NCBI RefSeq assembly: GCF_000482725.1
Contig: NZ_AXWP01000038.1
Coordinates: 1-64,000, forward strand
Reading direction: 5' to 3'
From: Psychromonas arctica DSM 14288
GTDB taxonomy: Bacteria; Pseudomonadota; Gammaproteobacteria; Enterobacterales; Psychromonadaceae
Length of the DNA stretch: 64,000 bases
Shown one piece after another: positions 35,020-44,963 of the stretch. A model generated the notes under the pieces. It was not told the origin of the DNA and searched no databases. It saw only the letters and a list, made by a program, of their open reading frames with translations. A program made the position numbers and the translations under genes. Positions within the stretch are counted from its first letter, which is position 1. Each line of letters begins with the position of its first letter.

Positions 35020-36531
35020 ATGGAATTTATTAATCTTGTTTTAGGTAGTTTTTCATTATTGCTCTCTCCTCAAATTCTTCTTTATGTGGTTGCAGGGTTT
35101 CTGATTGGTACTATCTTTGCCTCAATTCCTGGATTAACGGCAACACTTGCATTAGCTCTTTTACTACCACTTACCTACAGCCTTGATGTATCCACTGCAC
35201 TAATGGCATGTGCCAGTATTTATATGGCAGGTATGTGTGGAGGGAGTATTACAGCAACCACCATTAACATTCCAGGTGCACCTTCATCGATGATGACTGC
35301 TTTGGACGGATACCCAATGCAGTTACAAGGTAAAGGTCCTTTAGCTTTAGGCCATGCAGCTTTTGGATCGATGGTCGGTGGAGCATTAGGAGCCATATTG
35401 CTGATCGTACTCGCGCCCTTTGTAGCAGAGGTTGCGCTATTAGTTAAAACAACGGGTAAGTTTTCATTATTAGCCTTTGCAATTGTAGTGATAGTGATTG
35501 CACAGCGCGGCAAAGTAGTTAAAGCGGGCATGGCTGCCTGTATTGGTTTGATGCTGGCAACAGTCGGGTTAGATGCAATGGAGCCAATGACTCGCTTTAC
35601 TTTTGGTTCTAGCGAACTCACTGCCGGTCTGGATTTAATGCCAATGATTATTGGTACATTTGCAATCAGTGAAATTCTGATCCAAGCAAAATCAAACGGT
35701 TGTGCCGAAAAAATGGTTGAGGCGTTAAAGAAAGTAACGATATCTCGTCGAGACTTTATTCCGCCTTTATCTGAAATACGTAAAATAGGGATAATGTGCT
35801 ACCTAAAGTCTAGCCTTATTGGATATGCAGTAGGAACATTGCCTGGCGCAGGTGGTTCAATGGGTAGCTTCCTCGCTTATGCAGAAACAGTACGTACTTC
35901 TGATGAGCCTGAAACCTTTGGTAAAGGTAACCCGAAGGGCATTGTCGCCTCTGAAAGTGCTAATAATGCTGTATGTGGTGGCGCATTAGTACCGATGTTG
36001 ACCTTCGGTATTCCGGGTGACCCAGTGACAGCCATTATGTTAGGCGTATTAGTGATCAATGGTATCCAACCAGGTCCACAGCTAATGGTAGGACAAGCGG
36101 AATTGATCGCACCTATGTTAGCTTCATTACTGTTTAGCGCACTAATATTGATCCCATTAACCCTATATTTACTGGGCCCATACTTTATAAAAATAGTCGC
36201 AATCCGCAAAGATGTTTTGTACGGCATCATCGCTTTATTAGCCGTGGTAGGTAGTTACGTTGCGACTTTCTCAACATTTCAAATGATGATGTCATTGATC
36301 ATAGGTATCTTAGCTTACTACTTAAGAAAACATGATTTCCCTGTGATCACTTTGCTTCTTGGATTTATCCTTGGCCCTAACTTAGAAGAATTTTTAAGAC
36401 GCTCATTATCATTATCAAATGGTAACCCGATGACATTCTTTACTAATTATGACAGCCTATTTTTTGTCATTTTAACCTTAGTCTTTGTGTATTTCTTAGC
36501 GATCAAGAAACCATTAAAAAAACCTTTTTAG
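35020..36531 (+). CDS. TTT-family large membrane subunit (TctA-like)
   Basis: 503 aa polytopic membrane protein. TctA landmarks: IPGLTATLALALLLPLTY near 33-51, MAGMCGGSITATTINIPGAP near 69-88, GTLPGAGGSMGSFLAYA near 273-289 and VPMLTFGIPGDPVTAIMLG near 324-342. The paired Gly/Pro-rich motifs mark the two internal repeats. It forms the proton- or sodium-coupled channel with TctB and the periplasmic TctC. It follows tctB by 3 bases, and the dehydrogenase gene follows after 67. Confidence 0.92.
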   Translation: MEFINLVLGSFSLLLSPQILLYVVAGFLIGTIFASIPGLTATLALALLLPLTYSLDVSTALMACASIYMAGMCGGSITATTINIPGAPSSMMTALDGYPMQLQGKGPLALGHAAFGSMVGGALGAILLIVLAPFVAEVALLVKTTGKFSLLAFAIVVIVIAQRGKVVKAGMAACIGLMLATVGLDAMEPMTRFTFGSSELTAGLDLMPMIIGTFAISEILIQAKSNGCAEKMVEALKKVTISRRDFIPPLSEIRKIGIMCYLKSSLIGYAVGTLPGAGGSMGSFLAYAETVRTSDEPETFGKGNPKGIVASESANNAVCGGALVPMLTFGIPGDPVTAIMLGVLVINGIQPGPQLMVGQAELIAPMLASLLFSALILIPLTLYLLGPYFIKIVAIRKDVLYGIIALLAVVGSYVATFSTFQMMMSLIIGILAYYLRKHDFPVITLLLGFILGPNLEEFLRRSLSLSNGNPMTFFTNYDSLFFVILTLVFVYFLAIKKPLKKPF

Positions 36532-36598
36532 GCTAATTCATCATCAATTAAATAAGGCTCAAAAGAGCTCAATATATTAACTACTTAGGAGAACAAAA

Positions 36599-38176
36599 AT
36601 GGAATTAACTGGACGACTATTAATAGGTAAAAAAAGCGTCGCGATTGGCAATGCAGAGATCAGAGCAATTAACCCTGCAACAGGTGAATTGTTAGAGCCA
36701 GCCTATTATTCAGGCGGTATTGCTGAGGTAAACAAAGCATGTGAATTAGCAACACAAGCCAGTATCGAATTTCGTAATACCTCTTTAGAAGAGCGCGCTG
36801 TATTCCTCGAAACAATAGCAGAAGAAATCATCGCGATTGGTGACCCGTTAATAGAACGAACAATGCTCGAAACTGGGCTACCTAGAGCGCGCATTGAGGG
36901 TGAGAGAGGCCGAACCTGTGGACAATTGCGATTATTTGCTTCAGTAGTACGTGCTGGCGAATGGCTAGATTTACGTATTGATCCTGCAATGCCAGATAGA
37001 CAGCCATTACCTCGTCCAGACTTACGCTTACAAAATATCGCATTAGGCCCAGTGGCGGTGTTTGGCGCAAGCAATTTTCCATTAGCATTTAGTGTCGCAG
37101 GGGGTGATACCGCTTCTGCATTTGCAGCAGGCTGTCCTGTTGTGGTCAAAGCGCACTCGGCTCACCCAGGAACCTCTGAAATGGTTGGCCGAGCGATTCA
37201 ATCTGCCGTTGCTAAATGTGGTTTAGCAGAAGGGGTATTCTCTTTATTATATGGTTCGGGAAATGAACTTGGACAAGCATTAGTCAGTGACTCTCGTATT
37301 AAAGCTGTAGGTTTTACAGGGTCGCGTAGTGGAGGCCTAGCATTAATGAATATCGCGCAATCTCGTAAACAACCGATCCCTGTTTATGCAGAAATGAGCA
37401 GTATCAATCCTGTTTTCTTATTACCTCAAGCACTTCAAGCACGCTCAACTGAGTTGGGTGAAGGCTTCATCGCTTCATTGGCGATGGGCGCAGGGCAATT
37501 TTGTACCAACCCAGGGCTGGTTATTGCGGTCGGAGGAAAGGCACTTGAAGATTTTTTAACAACAGCAACAAAAGCAATTAATAATGTTGCAGCCCAAACC
37601 ATGCTAACACCTGGCATTCATCAAGCTTATCAACAGGGTGTAAGCGCACTTGCTAATAATCAAACAGTTGAATCAAAAGGGTATGGGATCAGTAGTGATC
37701 AACCAAACGGCTGTCAGGCAGGGCTATTTATTACCACTGCAGAAGATTTCTTAAAAGATGAAGCACTACGTGATGAAGTATTTGGTTCAACGTCTTTAGT
37801 GGTTGAATGTAAAGATATCGAGCAAATGCTTTTAGTGGCTACGGAGCTTGAAGGGCAATTAACGGCGACATTACAAATGGATGATGCCGATCTAGAAGTG
37901 GCTACTGCATTATTACCAACACTAGAAGAAAAAGCGGGTCGAGTCATGGTAAATGGTTGGCCAACAGGTGTTGAAGTTTGCCATGCAATGGTACATGGAG
38001 GACCATTCCCTGCAACATCAGATTCACGAAGCACTTCCGTAGGAAGTGGTGCTATCCAGCGTTTCTTGCGTCCAGTATGCTACCAAAACTTACCGCAAGT
38101 GCTACTTCCAAAAAACCTTCGAGATGATAATCTAAATGCCACGTCGCATTTACTAGATGGTAAACGTATCAATTAA
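36599..38176 (+). CDS. Aldehyde dehydrogenase, ketoglutarate-semialdehyde (2,5-dioxovalerate) type
   Basis: 525 aa, the length of KGSADH enzymes rather than the usual ~490. ALDH catalytic residues are present: Asn159 in [10 protein letters not shown], Lys184, Glu265 in YAEMSSINP and Cys302 in GQFCTNPG. The late [22 protein letters not shown] motif is typical of this subfamily. It would oxidise alpha-ketoglutarate semialdehyde to 2-oxoglutarate in non-phosphorylating sugar-acid, pentose or hydroxyproline pathways; fatty-aldehyde dehydrogenases are close relatives. It is clustered with a TTT transporter and an RraA-like protein, and a strong terminator follows. Confidence 0.85.
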   Translation: MELTGRLLIGKKSVAIGNAEIRAINPATGELLEPAYYSGGIAEVNKACELATQASIEFRNTSLEERAVFLETIAEEIIAIGDPLIERTMLETGLPRARIEGERGRTCGQLRLFASVVRAGEWLDLRIDPAMPDRQPLPRPDLRLQNIALGPVAVFGASNFPLAFSVAGGDTASAFAAGCPVVVKAHSAHPGTSEMVGRAIQSAVAKCGLAEGVFSLLYGSGNELGQALVSDSRIKAVGFTGSRSGGLALMNIAQSRKQPIPVYAEMSSINPVFLLPQALQARSTELGEGFIASLAMGAGQFCTNPGLVIAVGGKALEDFLTTATKAINNVAAQTMLTPGIHQAYQQGVSALANNQTVESKGYGISSDQPNGCQAGLFITTAEDFLKDEALRDEVFGSTSLVVECKDIEQMLLVATELEGQLTATLQMDDADLEVATALLPTLEEKAGRVMVNGWPTGVEVCHAMVHGGPFPATSDSRSTSVGSGAIQRFLRPVCYQNLPQVLLPKNLRDDNLNATSHLLDGKRIN

Positions 38177-38195
38177 AAAACTTTATCATAATACT

Positions 38196-38222
38196 AAAGC
38201 CTGATACTTATCAGGCTTTTAT
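38196..38222 (+). terminator. Terminator after the aldehyde dehydrogenase gene
   Basis: AAAGCCTGATA (38196-38206) and TATCAGGCTTT (38209-38219) form an 11-bp stem with a tight loop and run into TTTT-A-TT. It divides the transporter/ALDH operon from the 2-hydroxyacid dehydrogenase gene, possibly only partly. Confidence 0.8.
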
Positions 38223-38274
38223 CCGTTGTATTTTATCTCAAAATCAAGCATGTATCCTATTAAGGAATATATTA

Positions 38275-39216
38275 ATGAAACCAAATATATTGGTACTTCG
38301 CGCTCTTGAAGCAAAACAAATGGCCAAACTAGAGCAGAATTACACATTACATTTTTTCAACATGACAAATCCTGTAAAGCAATTGCCTGAACAAGTTGCA
38401 GCGTCCATTATCGCAATAGTCACTAGCGGTACAATTGCCTTAACAACTGATCTTATTGAGCGATTACCAGCTCTAAAAATCATCTCATCATCAGGTGTGG
38501 GCTACGATGCTATCGATATTGAATTATGCAATATACGTGGCATTAAAGTATGTAATACTCCAGGGTTAATGACCAACGATGTCGCTGATATCGCCATAAT
38601 GTTAATGCTTGCAACCCGTCGTAGATTAATGTTTGGTGACCAATGGCTACGCAGTAATCAATGGGCAGAAAAAGGGCCAATGCCTTTAACCTCTTCATTG
38701 ACAGGAAAGAAACTAGGTATTGTAGGCCTAGGGCGAATAGGCCAAGCGATCGCTGCTCGAGCGCAAGCAATGCAACTAGAAATTGCTTACTTCGGTCGTC
38801 GTAAACAAAATAATTGCGATTATCAATATGAAAGCCAATTAGTTGACCTCGCTAAATGGGCTGATATTTTAGTTGTTTGCTGCCCGGGCGGTAAAGCCAC
38901 CGTCGGGCTTATTAACAAACAAATACTTATCGCACTAGGTAAGCAAGGTACTTTAATTAATGTAGCAAGGGGGTCGGTAGTGGATCAGGCTGCGTTAATA
39001 GAAGCGCTTGCTGACAAAACTATTGATAGTGCGGGGCTAGATGTTTTTGCTAAAGAGCCTTGTGATGGCGATATTTTTAAAGATTTAAATAATATTGTTT
39101 TATCACCACACCATGGTAGCGGAACTGTAGAAACGAGAGCGAATATGTCACAAATGGTTGTAGATAATTTAAAAGCCTATTTTTCTGGTAAAGCTTTAAT
39201 AACACCGGTTAATTAA
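38275..39216 (+). CDS. D-2-hydroxyacid dehydrogenase (glyoxylate/hydroxypyruvate reductase-like)
   Basis: 313 aa. The NAD(P)-binding motif GLGRIGQAIAARAQ is at 151-164, and the catalytic trio is Arg232 (VARGS), Glu261 (KEP) and His279 (SPHHGSGT). The substrate loop SSSGVGYDAID is at 71-81. It would reduce 2-oxoacids such as glyoxylate, hydroxypyruvate or a related intermediate, in the cytoplasm. The residue after the GxGxxG motif is followed by a GRRKQN stretch, which tends to favour NADPH; this is inference. It lies between the ALDH operon and the regulator, in the same direction. Confidence 0.88.
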   Translation: MKPNILVLRALEAKQMAKLEQNYTLHFFNMTNPVKQLPEQVAASIIAIVTSGTIALTTDLIERLPALKIISSSGVGYDAIDIELCNIRGIKVCNTPGLMTNDVADIAIMLMLATRRRLMFGDQWLRSNQWAEKGPMPLTSSLTGKKLGIVGLGRIGQAIAARAQAMQLEIAYFGRRKQNNCDYQYESQLVDLAKWADILVVCCPGGKATVGLINKQILIALGKQGTLINVARGSVVDQAALIEALADKTIDSAGLDVFAKEPCDGDIFKDLNNIVLSPHHGSGTVETRANMSQMVVDNLKAYFSGKALITPVN

Positions 39217-39500
39217 ATAACCATGACCCAAGATAATGGTCGGAAAATAGCGTTCATTAAACAACTGGCTACGATCAATAAATATTAATCAATAAAATGA
39301 TATAATTTTTCTTTAATAAAGCTAATAGCAAACACTGATGGAAACGTTAAAACTATTATCGTTTGTGTTAACCATTAAGATTGATCTGCTGCGCAGTGGA
39401 ATTAGCATTTCATCACAATACTATCAACACCTTAAAGGCAAATGTTAGTACTGTGCTAGAGTCAATAAAGAATAAATAGCTGGACGCTGGAAAACAACTT

Positions 39501-40211
39501 ATGAGCAAAACTAACTACCTACCCAAAAGCCATCAACAGTCATTGGGTGCGATCGTTTATGAACAAATACTGACAGCTATCATAGAAGGGGTTTATGAGC
39601 TCAATACAAAACTCCCTGCAGAGACGCAATTATGTAAAGACTTTAAAGTTTCTCGTCCAATTCTTCGTGAAGCTTTAGCGCGCCTTCGAGAAGATGAGTT
39701 AATTACTTCACGTCGAGGCTCAGGTAGTTATGTAATAAAAAAACCTGATAGTGATGTGTTAAAATTTTCTCCTCTTTCTAGTATTGCAGATATTCAACGC
39801 TGTTTTGAGTTTCGAGCTAACTTAGAAGCTGAAGCAGCGGGGTTAGCGGCAAGCAGGAGAACTAATCTACAGCTTGAAGTCATTCTAGATGCCTATGAGA
39901 AAATAAATATAGCTAATGCGTCTAGTAAATTGGCTACCGATGAAGACTTCAGCTTTCATTACGCAATTATCGATGCAGCCAATAACTATTTTTATAGTAC
40001 CGTTCTGAAATCACTGGAAAAAAGTGTCAAAGAAGGAATTAATATCACCAGAAACTTATCGTTACGACACCCTCCTTCTCGATTAGAGCTTGTACAACAA
40101 GAACACCTAGCAATTGTAGACGCAATAAAAGCAGGAGATGCAATAGCAGCAAGAGACGCAATGAAGAGCCACCTCAATAATGCCCGTACTCGTATGTTTG
40201 ATGGCGTTTAA
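39501..40211 (+). CDS. FadR-type (GntR superfamily) transcriptional regulator
   Basis: 236 aa. The N-terminal winged helix (about 12-80) contains LPAETQLCKDFKVSRPILRE and the wing RRGSGSYV. The C-terminal FCD domain (about 95-230) is helical and shows the metal/ligand residues expected for the family (FRANLEAEAAG; DEDFSFHYAI; EHLAIVDAI near 200). Such regulators usually sense an organic acid from the pathway they control. It follows the transporter and dehydrogenase genes in the same direction after 284 bases and most likely regulates that cluster from 32660. Confidence 0.88.
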   Translation: MSKTNYLPKSHQQSLGAIVYEQILTAIIEGVYELNTKLPAETQLCKDFKVSRPILREALARLREDELITSRRGSGSYVIKKPDSDVLKFSPLSSIADIQRCFEFRANLEAEAAGLAASRRTNLQLEVILDAYEKINIANASSKLATDEDFSFHYAIIDAANNYFYSTVLKSLEKSVKEGINITRNLSLRHPPSRLELVQQEHLAIVDAIKAGDAIAARDAMKSHLNNARTRMFDGV

Positions 40212-40358
40212 GGAGAGGGTTTAGGGATTAGCTTCTGAATCTCCTCCATTAGCTGTACTTTATACTATGAACTTTAACCCACACTCTGTTCTAAAGTACA
40301 AAATCAATGTTCTAAGTGGCAGCAATAAATTAAGCATAAATGTTGAATTAAAAGAAAA

Positions 40359-40405
40359 ACGACCTGAGATTACGTTTTAGTCCATAAAAACTAATCTCAG
40401 GTCGT
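40359..40405 (-). terminator. Long terminator hairpin between convergent genes
   Basis: ACGACCTGAGATTA (40359-40372) and TAATCTCAGGTCGT (40392-40405) pair over 14 bases, with a further GTTTT/AAAAC pairing in the loop. A T-run follows on the minus strand, so it mainly serves the oxidoreductase gene that ends at 40490. Confidence 0.8.
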
Positions 40406-40489
40406 TAGTAAACAGACCAAAAATTCAATTATATAACGCCTCTTTTTCAAAATAATTAAACTTTTATTGCTTGAATTCAGAGGACTTAA

Positions 40490-41443
40490 TTATTCTTGAA
40501 CGTTAATAACAATATTGCCCGTTGCACCAGAACCCATTACTGCAATATGTGCCTCCGTTGTATCAGCCAACTCAAAACGTTTCGCAATGACGGGGCTAAT
40601 ATCGCCTTTTTGCGCGGCGGAATACAAGCCTTCATGTATTAATGTGACTTGCTCTGGGCTTGCATTTGCTAGCGCTATGCCCATTATACAAGCATCTTTA
40701 GCCATCAAATCACGCGGATTTATTTCCACTTGCCCGCGACTACCAATGACCACTACCCTGCCATTAACATTGAGTAGAGGTAAATCATCACCTAGATTTT
40801 GATTAGCGAGCATTTCTAAAATAATATCAACTGCACCGGCCTCTTTTACGCTTTGGTAATGTTCAGGATCATGATGATTCAGAACCAGATCTGCACCTTG
40901 CTGCAGTAATAATGCTCTGCCTTGTTCAGAGCTCGCACTTGCAAAAACTTTACAACCCGCTGCTTTAGCTAACTGCAAAGCCGCTAAACCAACACCACCA
41001 CTCGCGCCATGGATAAATATCGTCTCTCCTGGCTGGCAATTTGCACGAATAAACAAAGCACGCCAAGCGGTGGCATAAGGAGTACCAAGGCAAGCACCTT
41101 GTTCAAAACTGAGGCTATCGGCTAATGGAAAAACTTGAGCAGATGTTGCTAATGCAAACTCTGCACTGGTACCTGTTTTAGAGCCCGAACAATAAACACG
41201 CTGACCAATCTTAAAACCAGTGACTTTACTCCCTAACGCAGTAATAACACCGGCAGCATCTTTGCCTGGGGTGTGAGGAAAAGTAGCAGTATAACCATTG
41301 CTTCCAGCAGCGATATAAGTGTCAACAGGGTTAACCCCTGCCACTTTAACTGCAATTAAAATATCCTCATCTGTAACGCTTAAGTCAGCACATTGAGTCA
41401 ATAAAAGTGGATCGCCATGGTGATGAATTTGAATCGCTTGCAT
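40490..41443 (-). CDS. Quinone-oxidoreductase-like MDR protein (zeta-crystallin type)
   Basis: 317 aa medium-chain dehydrogenase/reductase without the structural-zinc Cys cluster. The GroES-like N-terminal domain has VAGVNPVDTYIAAG (about 33-46) and the substrate loop HTPGKDAAGVI. The Rossmann domain carries GASGGVGLAALQLAKAAG (about 144-161) for NADPH. Such proteins reduce quinones or alpha,beta-unsaturated carbonyls. The gene stands alone between a convergent terminator and a downstream-facing operon. Exact substrate unknown. Confidence 0.85.
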   Translation of the reverse strand: MQAIQIHHHGDPLLLTQCADLSVTDEDILIAVKVAGVNPVDTYIAAGSNGYTATFPHTPGKDAAGVITALGSKVTGFKIGQRVYCSGSKTGTSAEFALATSAQVFPLADSLSFEQGACLGTPYATAWRALFIRANCQPGETIFIHGASGGVGLAALQLAKAAGCKVFASASSEQGRALLLQQGADLVLNHHDPEHYQSVKEAGAVDIILEMLANQNLGDDLPLLNVNGRVVVIGSRGQVEINPRDLMAKDACIMGIALANASPEQVTLIHEGLYSAAQKGDISPVIAKRFELADTTEAHIAVMGSGATGNIVINVQE

Positions 41444-41568
41444 AAAATAATCCTATGGTTGCAGAATAAAGGGGATTTTTACTTAGAATGAAAATTTCAA
41501 GAGCAGACAAGGAGCCAAGCACTTGGTAGCATCTGTCTCTATTTTCCTGCCTGAGAAGTGAGTAGCAG

Positions 41569-41603
41569 GCACAAGTACCTTGTGCTTTATTGATCGCACA
41601 AGG
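41569..41603. repeat. Overlapping alternative hairpins after the alpha-E operon
   Basis: GCACAAG-TAC-CTTGTGC (41569-41585) can pair, and the same CCTTGTGC arm can instead pair with GCACAAGG at about 41596-41603. The two folds exclude each other. The site is about 30 bases past the last gene of the minus-strand operon and could end or stabilise that mRNA. Confidence 0.45.
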
Positions 41604-41629
41604 TTCGCTCACTGTTTTAATAAAGTGGC

Positions 41630-42583
41630 TTATTCAGCCGCTTCAGTTTCAGTTAATTCAGGTGCTTTTAAGAAATACAGTTCAGCGAGCTGATTATGTA
41701 CACCAGCTAATTTAAGCTGTATTTTATCCACATAATCATGCAGATCACCATTCTTTAGCATTCTCACATCTTCATTTTTTAAACTGTCACATACCTGATC
41801 AATGAGGTTAATTAACTCCTCAGAATGAATAATCGGTTGCATCATTTTCTTTAATTCATTTAAACAAAATAAAATCGAACGAGGAAAGACTTCGCTGTGC
41901 ATTATAAACTCTATTACATCAGCCCGTTGTACACGCACTCCCATTTGCTGACGATACATTTGATATGCACTCATTGAACGTAATAAACTGATCCATTGAA
42001 TATTTTCAAAGGGTTTACCTTCTTCATTAGTGATCAGCGTTGCAGATCGAATATCTAGAATACGTGAGCTCATGTCTGCACGTTCTATCATTAAACCAAA
42101 TCGACTAAACGTATAACCCTGGTCATGATTAAGGGTGGCATCTAAAGTACCAAAGATCATATGCGTTGATTCAATGATCTTTTTTAAGTAAGCAAAGCGT
42201 CCGCGCTTGCTCAGCCCTTCATTTTGATTATCTTTGACATAATAATATAAAGAGTTTATTTCTTCCCACACATCTCTTGGTATTACATCTCGAATAGTAC
42301 GCGCATTCTCTCTAGCATTAATAACAGAATTCAGGATAGATGAATTATTATCGTAGCCGATTAATAAATAACGTAATGCCTTTGATTCTGAAAAGTCAGT
42401 ATGATTTTCTTGATAGGCTTGACGCATACCAATAATATCAATTAAAGGCTCCCAACCAGTACTCACCCCTTTAGGTAGATCCATGATCAGCATATTATTA
42501 ACATTAATTAAACGTGCTACATTTTCAGCACGTTCAATATAGCGAGACACCCAATATAAAGTTTCACATACTCTTGATAGCAT
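41630..42583 (-). CDS. Stand-alone alpha-E domain protein (DUF403)
   Basis: 317 aa from the ATG at 42583, which has a very strong GAGGAGG ribosome binding site and lies 5 bases after the upstream stop; a start at 42631 would overlap that gene. It is all-helical, opening with LSRVCETLYWVSRYIERAEN (W-x-x-RY-x-ER-x-EN), the alpha-E signature. The domain was defined from conserved operons with circularly permuted ATP-grasp proteins and transglutaminase-like proteases; its biochemical role is unknown. It is the last gene of the operon. A second alpha-E copy is fused within the 44960-47458 gene. Confidence 0.85.
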   Translation of the reverse strand: MLSRVCETLYWVSRYIERAENVARLINVNNMLIMDLPKGVSTGWEPLIDIIGMRQAYQENHTDFSESKALRYLLIGYDNNSSILNSVINARENARTIRDVIPRDVWEEINSLYYYVKDNQNEGLSKRGRFAYLKKIIESTHMIFGTLDATLNHDQGYTFSRFGLMIERADMSSRILDIRSATLITNEEGKPFENIQWISLLRSMSAYQMYRQQMGVRVQRADVIEFIMHSEVFPRSILFCLNELKKMMQPIIHSEELINLIDQVCDSLKNEDVRMLKNGDLHDYVDKIQLKLAGVHNQLAELYFLKAPELTETEAAE

Positions 42584-42587
42584 ATTA

Positions 42588-44039
42588 TTACGCCTCCTCG
42601 TCAACAATCCAAGTATCTTTACTACCGCCACCTTGTGATGAATTCACCACCAGCGAGCCTTTGTTCATAGCAACACGTGTTAATCCACCTGTAGTGACCT
42701 GAGTATCATGCCCTGATGATAAAATAAACGGCCTTAAATCCACATGTCTTCCATCGGGTTCTACTCCATCCAATGTAGGCACGGTGGATAAGTCTAACGT
42801 CGGTTGAGCAACCCAATTACGAGGATCTGCTTTAATTTGAGCAATGGTTTCTTGTTGTTCTTTCTTGGTTGACTTGGGACCAATTAACAAACCATAACCA
42901 CCTGACTCATTGGCAGGTTTAACCACTAATTTATCAATGTTTTTAATCACATAATCACATTCTTTTGGATCCAAACACTTGTACGTAGGCACGTTTGCTA
43001 ATTTCGCATCTTCACCTAGGTAATATTTAATCATTTCAGGCACATAGGCATAAACGACTTTATCATCGGCAACGCCGGCACCCGGAGCATTGACTAATGC
43101 AACATTACCTTTTGCCCAAGCACGCATTAATCCAGGTACACCTAATTGAGAGTCCGGTAAAAATGCTTCGGGATCTAAAAATAGATCGTCTATGCGACGG
43201 TAAATAACATCAACTCGCTGCAAACCAGTGATGGTGCGCATATATACGCAATCGTCTTTCTCTACGACTAAATCACGCCCCTCTACTAACTCACAACCCA
43301 TCTCTTGTGCTAGATAACAATGTTCAAAATAAGCTGAGTTAAAGACACCTGGCGTTAAAACAACCACTTCAGGTTTATCCTGTGGACGAGGTGACATAGC
43401 TGCTAACATATCAAATAATTGTGATGGGTAATCATCAACAGGTAGGATCGAGACTTGATCAAATAATTCAGGGAAAACACGCTTCATTACCGATCGGTTT
43501 TCAAGCATATAAGAAACACCAGATGGGACACGTAAGTTATCTTCTAAGACATACATGGTGCCGTTGCCATCACGTACTAAGTCAGAACCACAAATATGTG
43601 CCCATATTTTGTTAGGAGGGTTAACCCCTACACATTGCTTGCGGAAGTTAACTGACTTTTCCAATAGACCTTTTGGAAAAACCCCATCTTTTATTATTTT
43701 TTGGTCATGGTATAAATCATCAATAAATAAGTTAAGCGCTTCAACGCGTTGTTTTAAACCTACCTCAATACCTTGCCATTCTTTTTTACCAATAGTGCGT
43801 GGAATAATATCAAAAGGCCAAGCTCTATCGATCATATTGCCTTCATCATAGACGGTGAAGCTGATCCCCATTTCTTTAATCGCTAAATCAGCAACTGCCC
43901 GTGCTTTGACTAACTCTTCATTTGATAAACTCGAAAAAAACTGAGCTAATTGATTGCCGTGTAATCTCACGTTCCCTTTAGCGTCAATTAATTCATCAAA
44001 AAAACCATTTGTTTGATACGCTTTCCAATCAATTCCCAT
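42588..44039 (-). CDS. Circularly permuted ATP-grasp protein (type 2), stand-alone
   Basis: 483 aa from the ATG at 44039 with GGTGGAG upstream; a GTG at 44051 is possible but would use that ribosome binding site as coding. The permuted ATP-grasp core keeps LEDNLRVPSGVSYMLENR (Glu166, Asp167, Asn168, Arg170), a middle RVDVIYRRIDD segment and LVVKPANESGGYG (Lys374 and the Gly loop at about 380-383), so it looks catalytically intact. Family prediction: ATP-dependent ligation of an amino group to a carboxylate, making a peptide or a peptide tag. It is translated between the small transglutaminase and the alpha-E protein. Confidence 0.85.
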   Translation of the reverse strand: MGIDWKAYQTNGFFDELIDAKGNVRLHGNQLAQFFSSLSNEELVKARAVADLAIKEMGISFTVYDEGNMIDRAWPFDIIPRTIGKKEWQGIEVGLKQRVEALNLFIDDLYHDQKIIKDGVFPKGLLEKSVNFRKQCVGVNPPNKIWAHICGSDLVRDGNGTMYVLEDNLRVPSGVSYMLENRSVMKRVFPELFDQVSILPVDDYPSQLFDMLAAMSPRPQDKPEVVVLTPGVFNSAYFEHCYLAQEMGCELVEGRDLVVEKDDCVYMRTITGLQRVDVIYRRIDDLFLDPEAFLPDSQLGVPGLMRAWAKGNVALVNAPGAGVADDKVVYAYVPEMIKYYLGEDAKLANVPTYKCLDPKECDYVIKNIDKLVVKPANESGGYGLLIGPKSTKKEQQETIAQIKADPRNWVAQPTLDLSTVPTLDGVEPDGRHVDLRPFILSSGHDTQVTTGGLTRVAMNKGSLVVNSSQGGGSKDTWIVDEEA

Positions 44040-44084
44040 ACACTTCTCCACCTTTTGATTATTAACTCATATAAAATATTAAAA

Positions 44085-44963
44085 TTACTCTAATCGAATC
44101 ATATCTACCGCAACGTCTAGCAATTGAGATCCGCCACCAAATACAACGCCTTTTAAAGGGGTTACATCGGAAAAATCTCGTCCTACTGCTAAGGTGATAT
44201 GTTGGTCTGTGGGTACTACATTATTGGTAGGGTCAAAATCAACCCACCCAAAATTAGGCAAATAGACGGCAAACCAAGCATGGGTCGCATCAGCACCTTC
44301 TAATTTTTCTTCACCTTCGGGCGGCATGGTTTCAATATATCCACTAATATATCGCCCCGCTAACCCAACACTTCGTAAACACGCGAGCGCAAAGTGTGCA
44401 AAATCTTGGCAAACGCCCCTTTTTTGTGCAAAAACAACGCTTAAGGGCGTACTTATCGTTGTAAAACCTGGGTCATAATAGAACTCATGAAAAATTCGTG
44501 CCATTAAGTCTTTACAACCTTCAATTAAGTTAACATCGGGTGCAAATGATACCAGCGTATATTCTTTTATCCCTTTCTCCAGCGGTGTGAGCTGAGAAGG
44601 TAATACAAATTCAGAGGCCCTTAATAGCTCCATGGTGTTAGCACTTTCCAGCAAATCTCGTACTTTTATCCATAGCATATCAAAACCATTTATATTGGCC
44701 TTGGCATCCGTTAATAGCTCAACCTCACTGGTCATAGTGACCTTAAGCGTCTTATGTTGTGTTGCAACCTCAAAAACAGTCACATTATTATTAAAATAAT
44801 CAGTAAATTGCTGTAAATAACTGGGCGGTGGAGAGATATCAATACGGCTATGATGACAGATTTGCCCGCGATCCGTTTTTGGCGTCAAGCGAGCTTGATT
44901 CTGACATATACTGACATAATCAGCATATTGATAAGTAGTTGAATGTTTTATTTTATATTTCAC
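44085..44963 (-). CDS. Small transglutaminase-like cysteine protease (BTLCP-type)
   Basis: 292 aa starting with GTG, whose GTGA overlaps the stop of the upstream gene. The N-terminal beta domain (about 1-85) begins KIKHSTTYQYADYVS. The papain-like core has Cys185 in KRGVCQDFAHF, His228 in ADATHAWFAVY and Asp244 in WVDFDPTNN, the complete transglutaminase/protease triad. No signal peptide, so it is probably cytoplasmic. In this operon type it is thought to act as a peptidase or amide transferase on the product of the ATP-grasp ligase. Translational coupling to the fusion protein suggests fixed stoichiometry. Confidence 0.88.
   Translation of the reverse strand: MKYKIKHSTTYQYADYVSICQNQARLTPKTDRGQICHHSRIDISPPPSYLQQFTDYFNNNVTVFEVATQHKTLKVTMTSEVELLTDAKANINGFDMLWIKVRDLLESANTMELLRASEFVLPSQLTPLEKGIKEYTLVSFAPDVNLIEGCKDLMARIFHEFYYDPGFTTISTPLSVVFAQKRGVCQDFAHFALACLRSVGLAGRYISGYIETMPPEGEEKLEGADATHAWFAVYLPNFGWVDFDPTNNVVPTDQHITLAVGRDFSDVTPLKGVVFGGGSQLLDVAVDMIRLE

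Noticed and set aside
39338-39355. GATGGAAACGTTAAAACT as a LacI-family operator before the FadR-type gene
   Set aside because: Only one half resembles the GalR site and the neighbouring regulator is not LacI-type.
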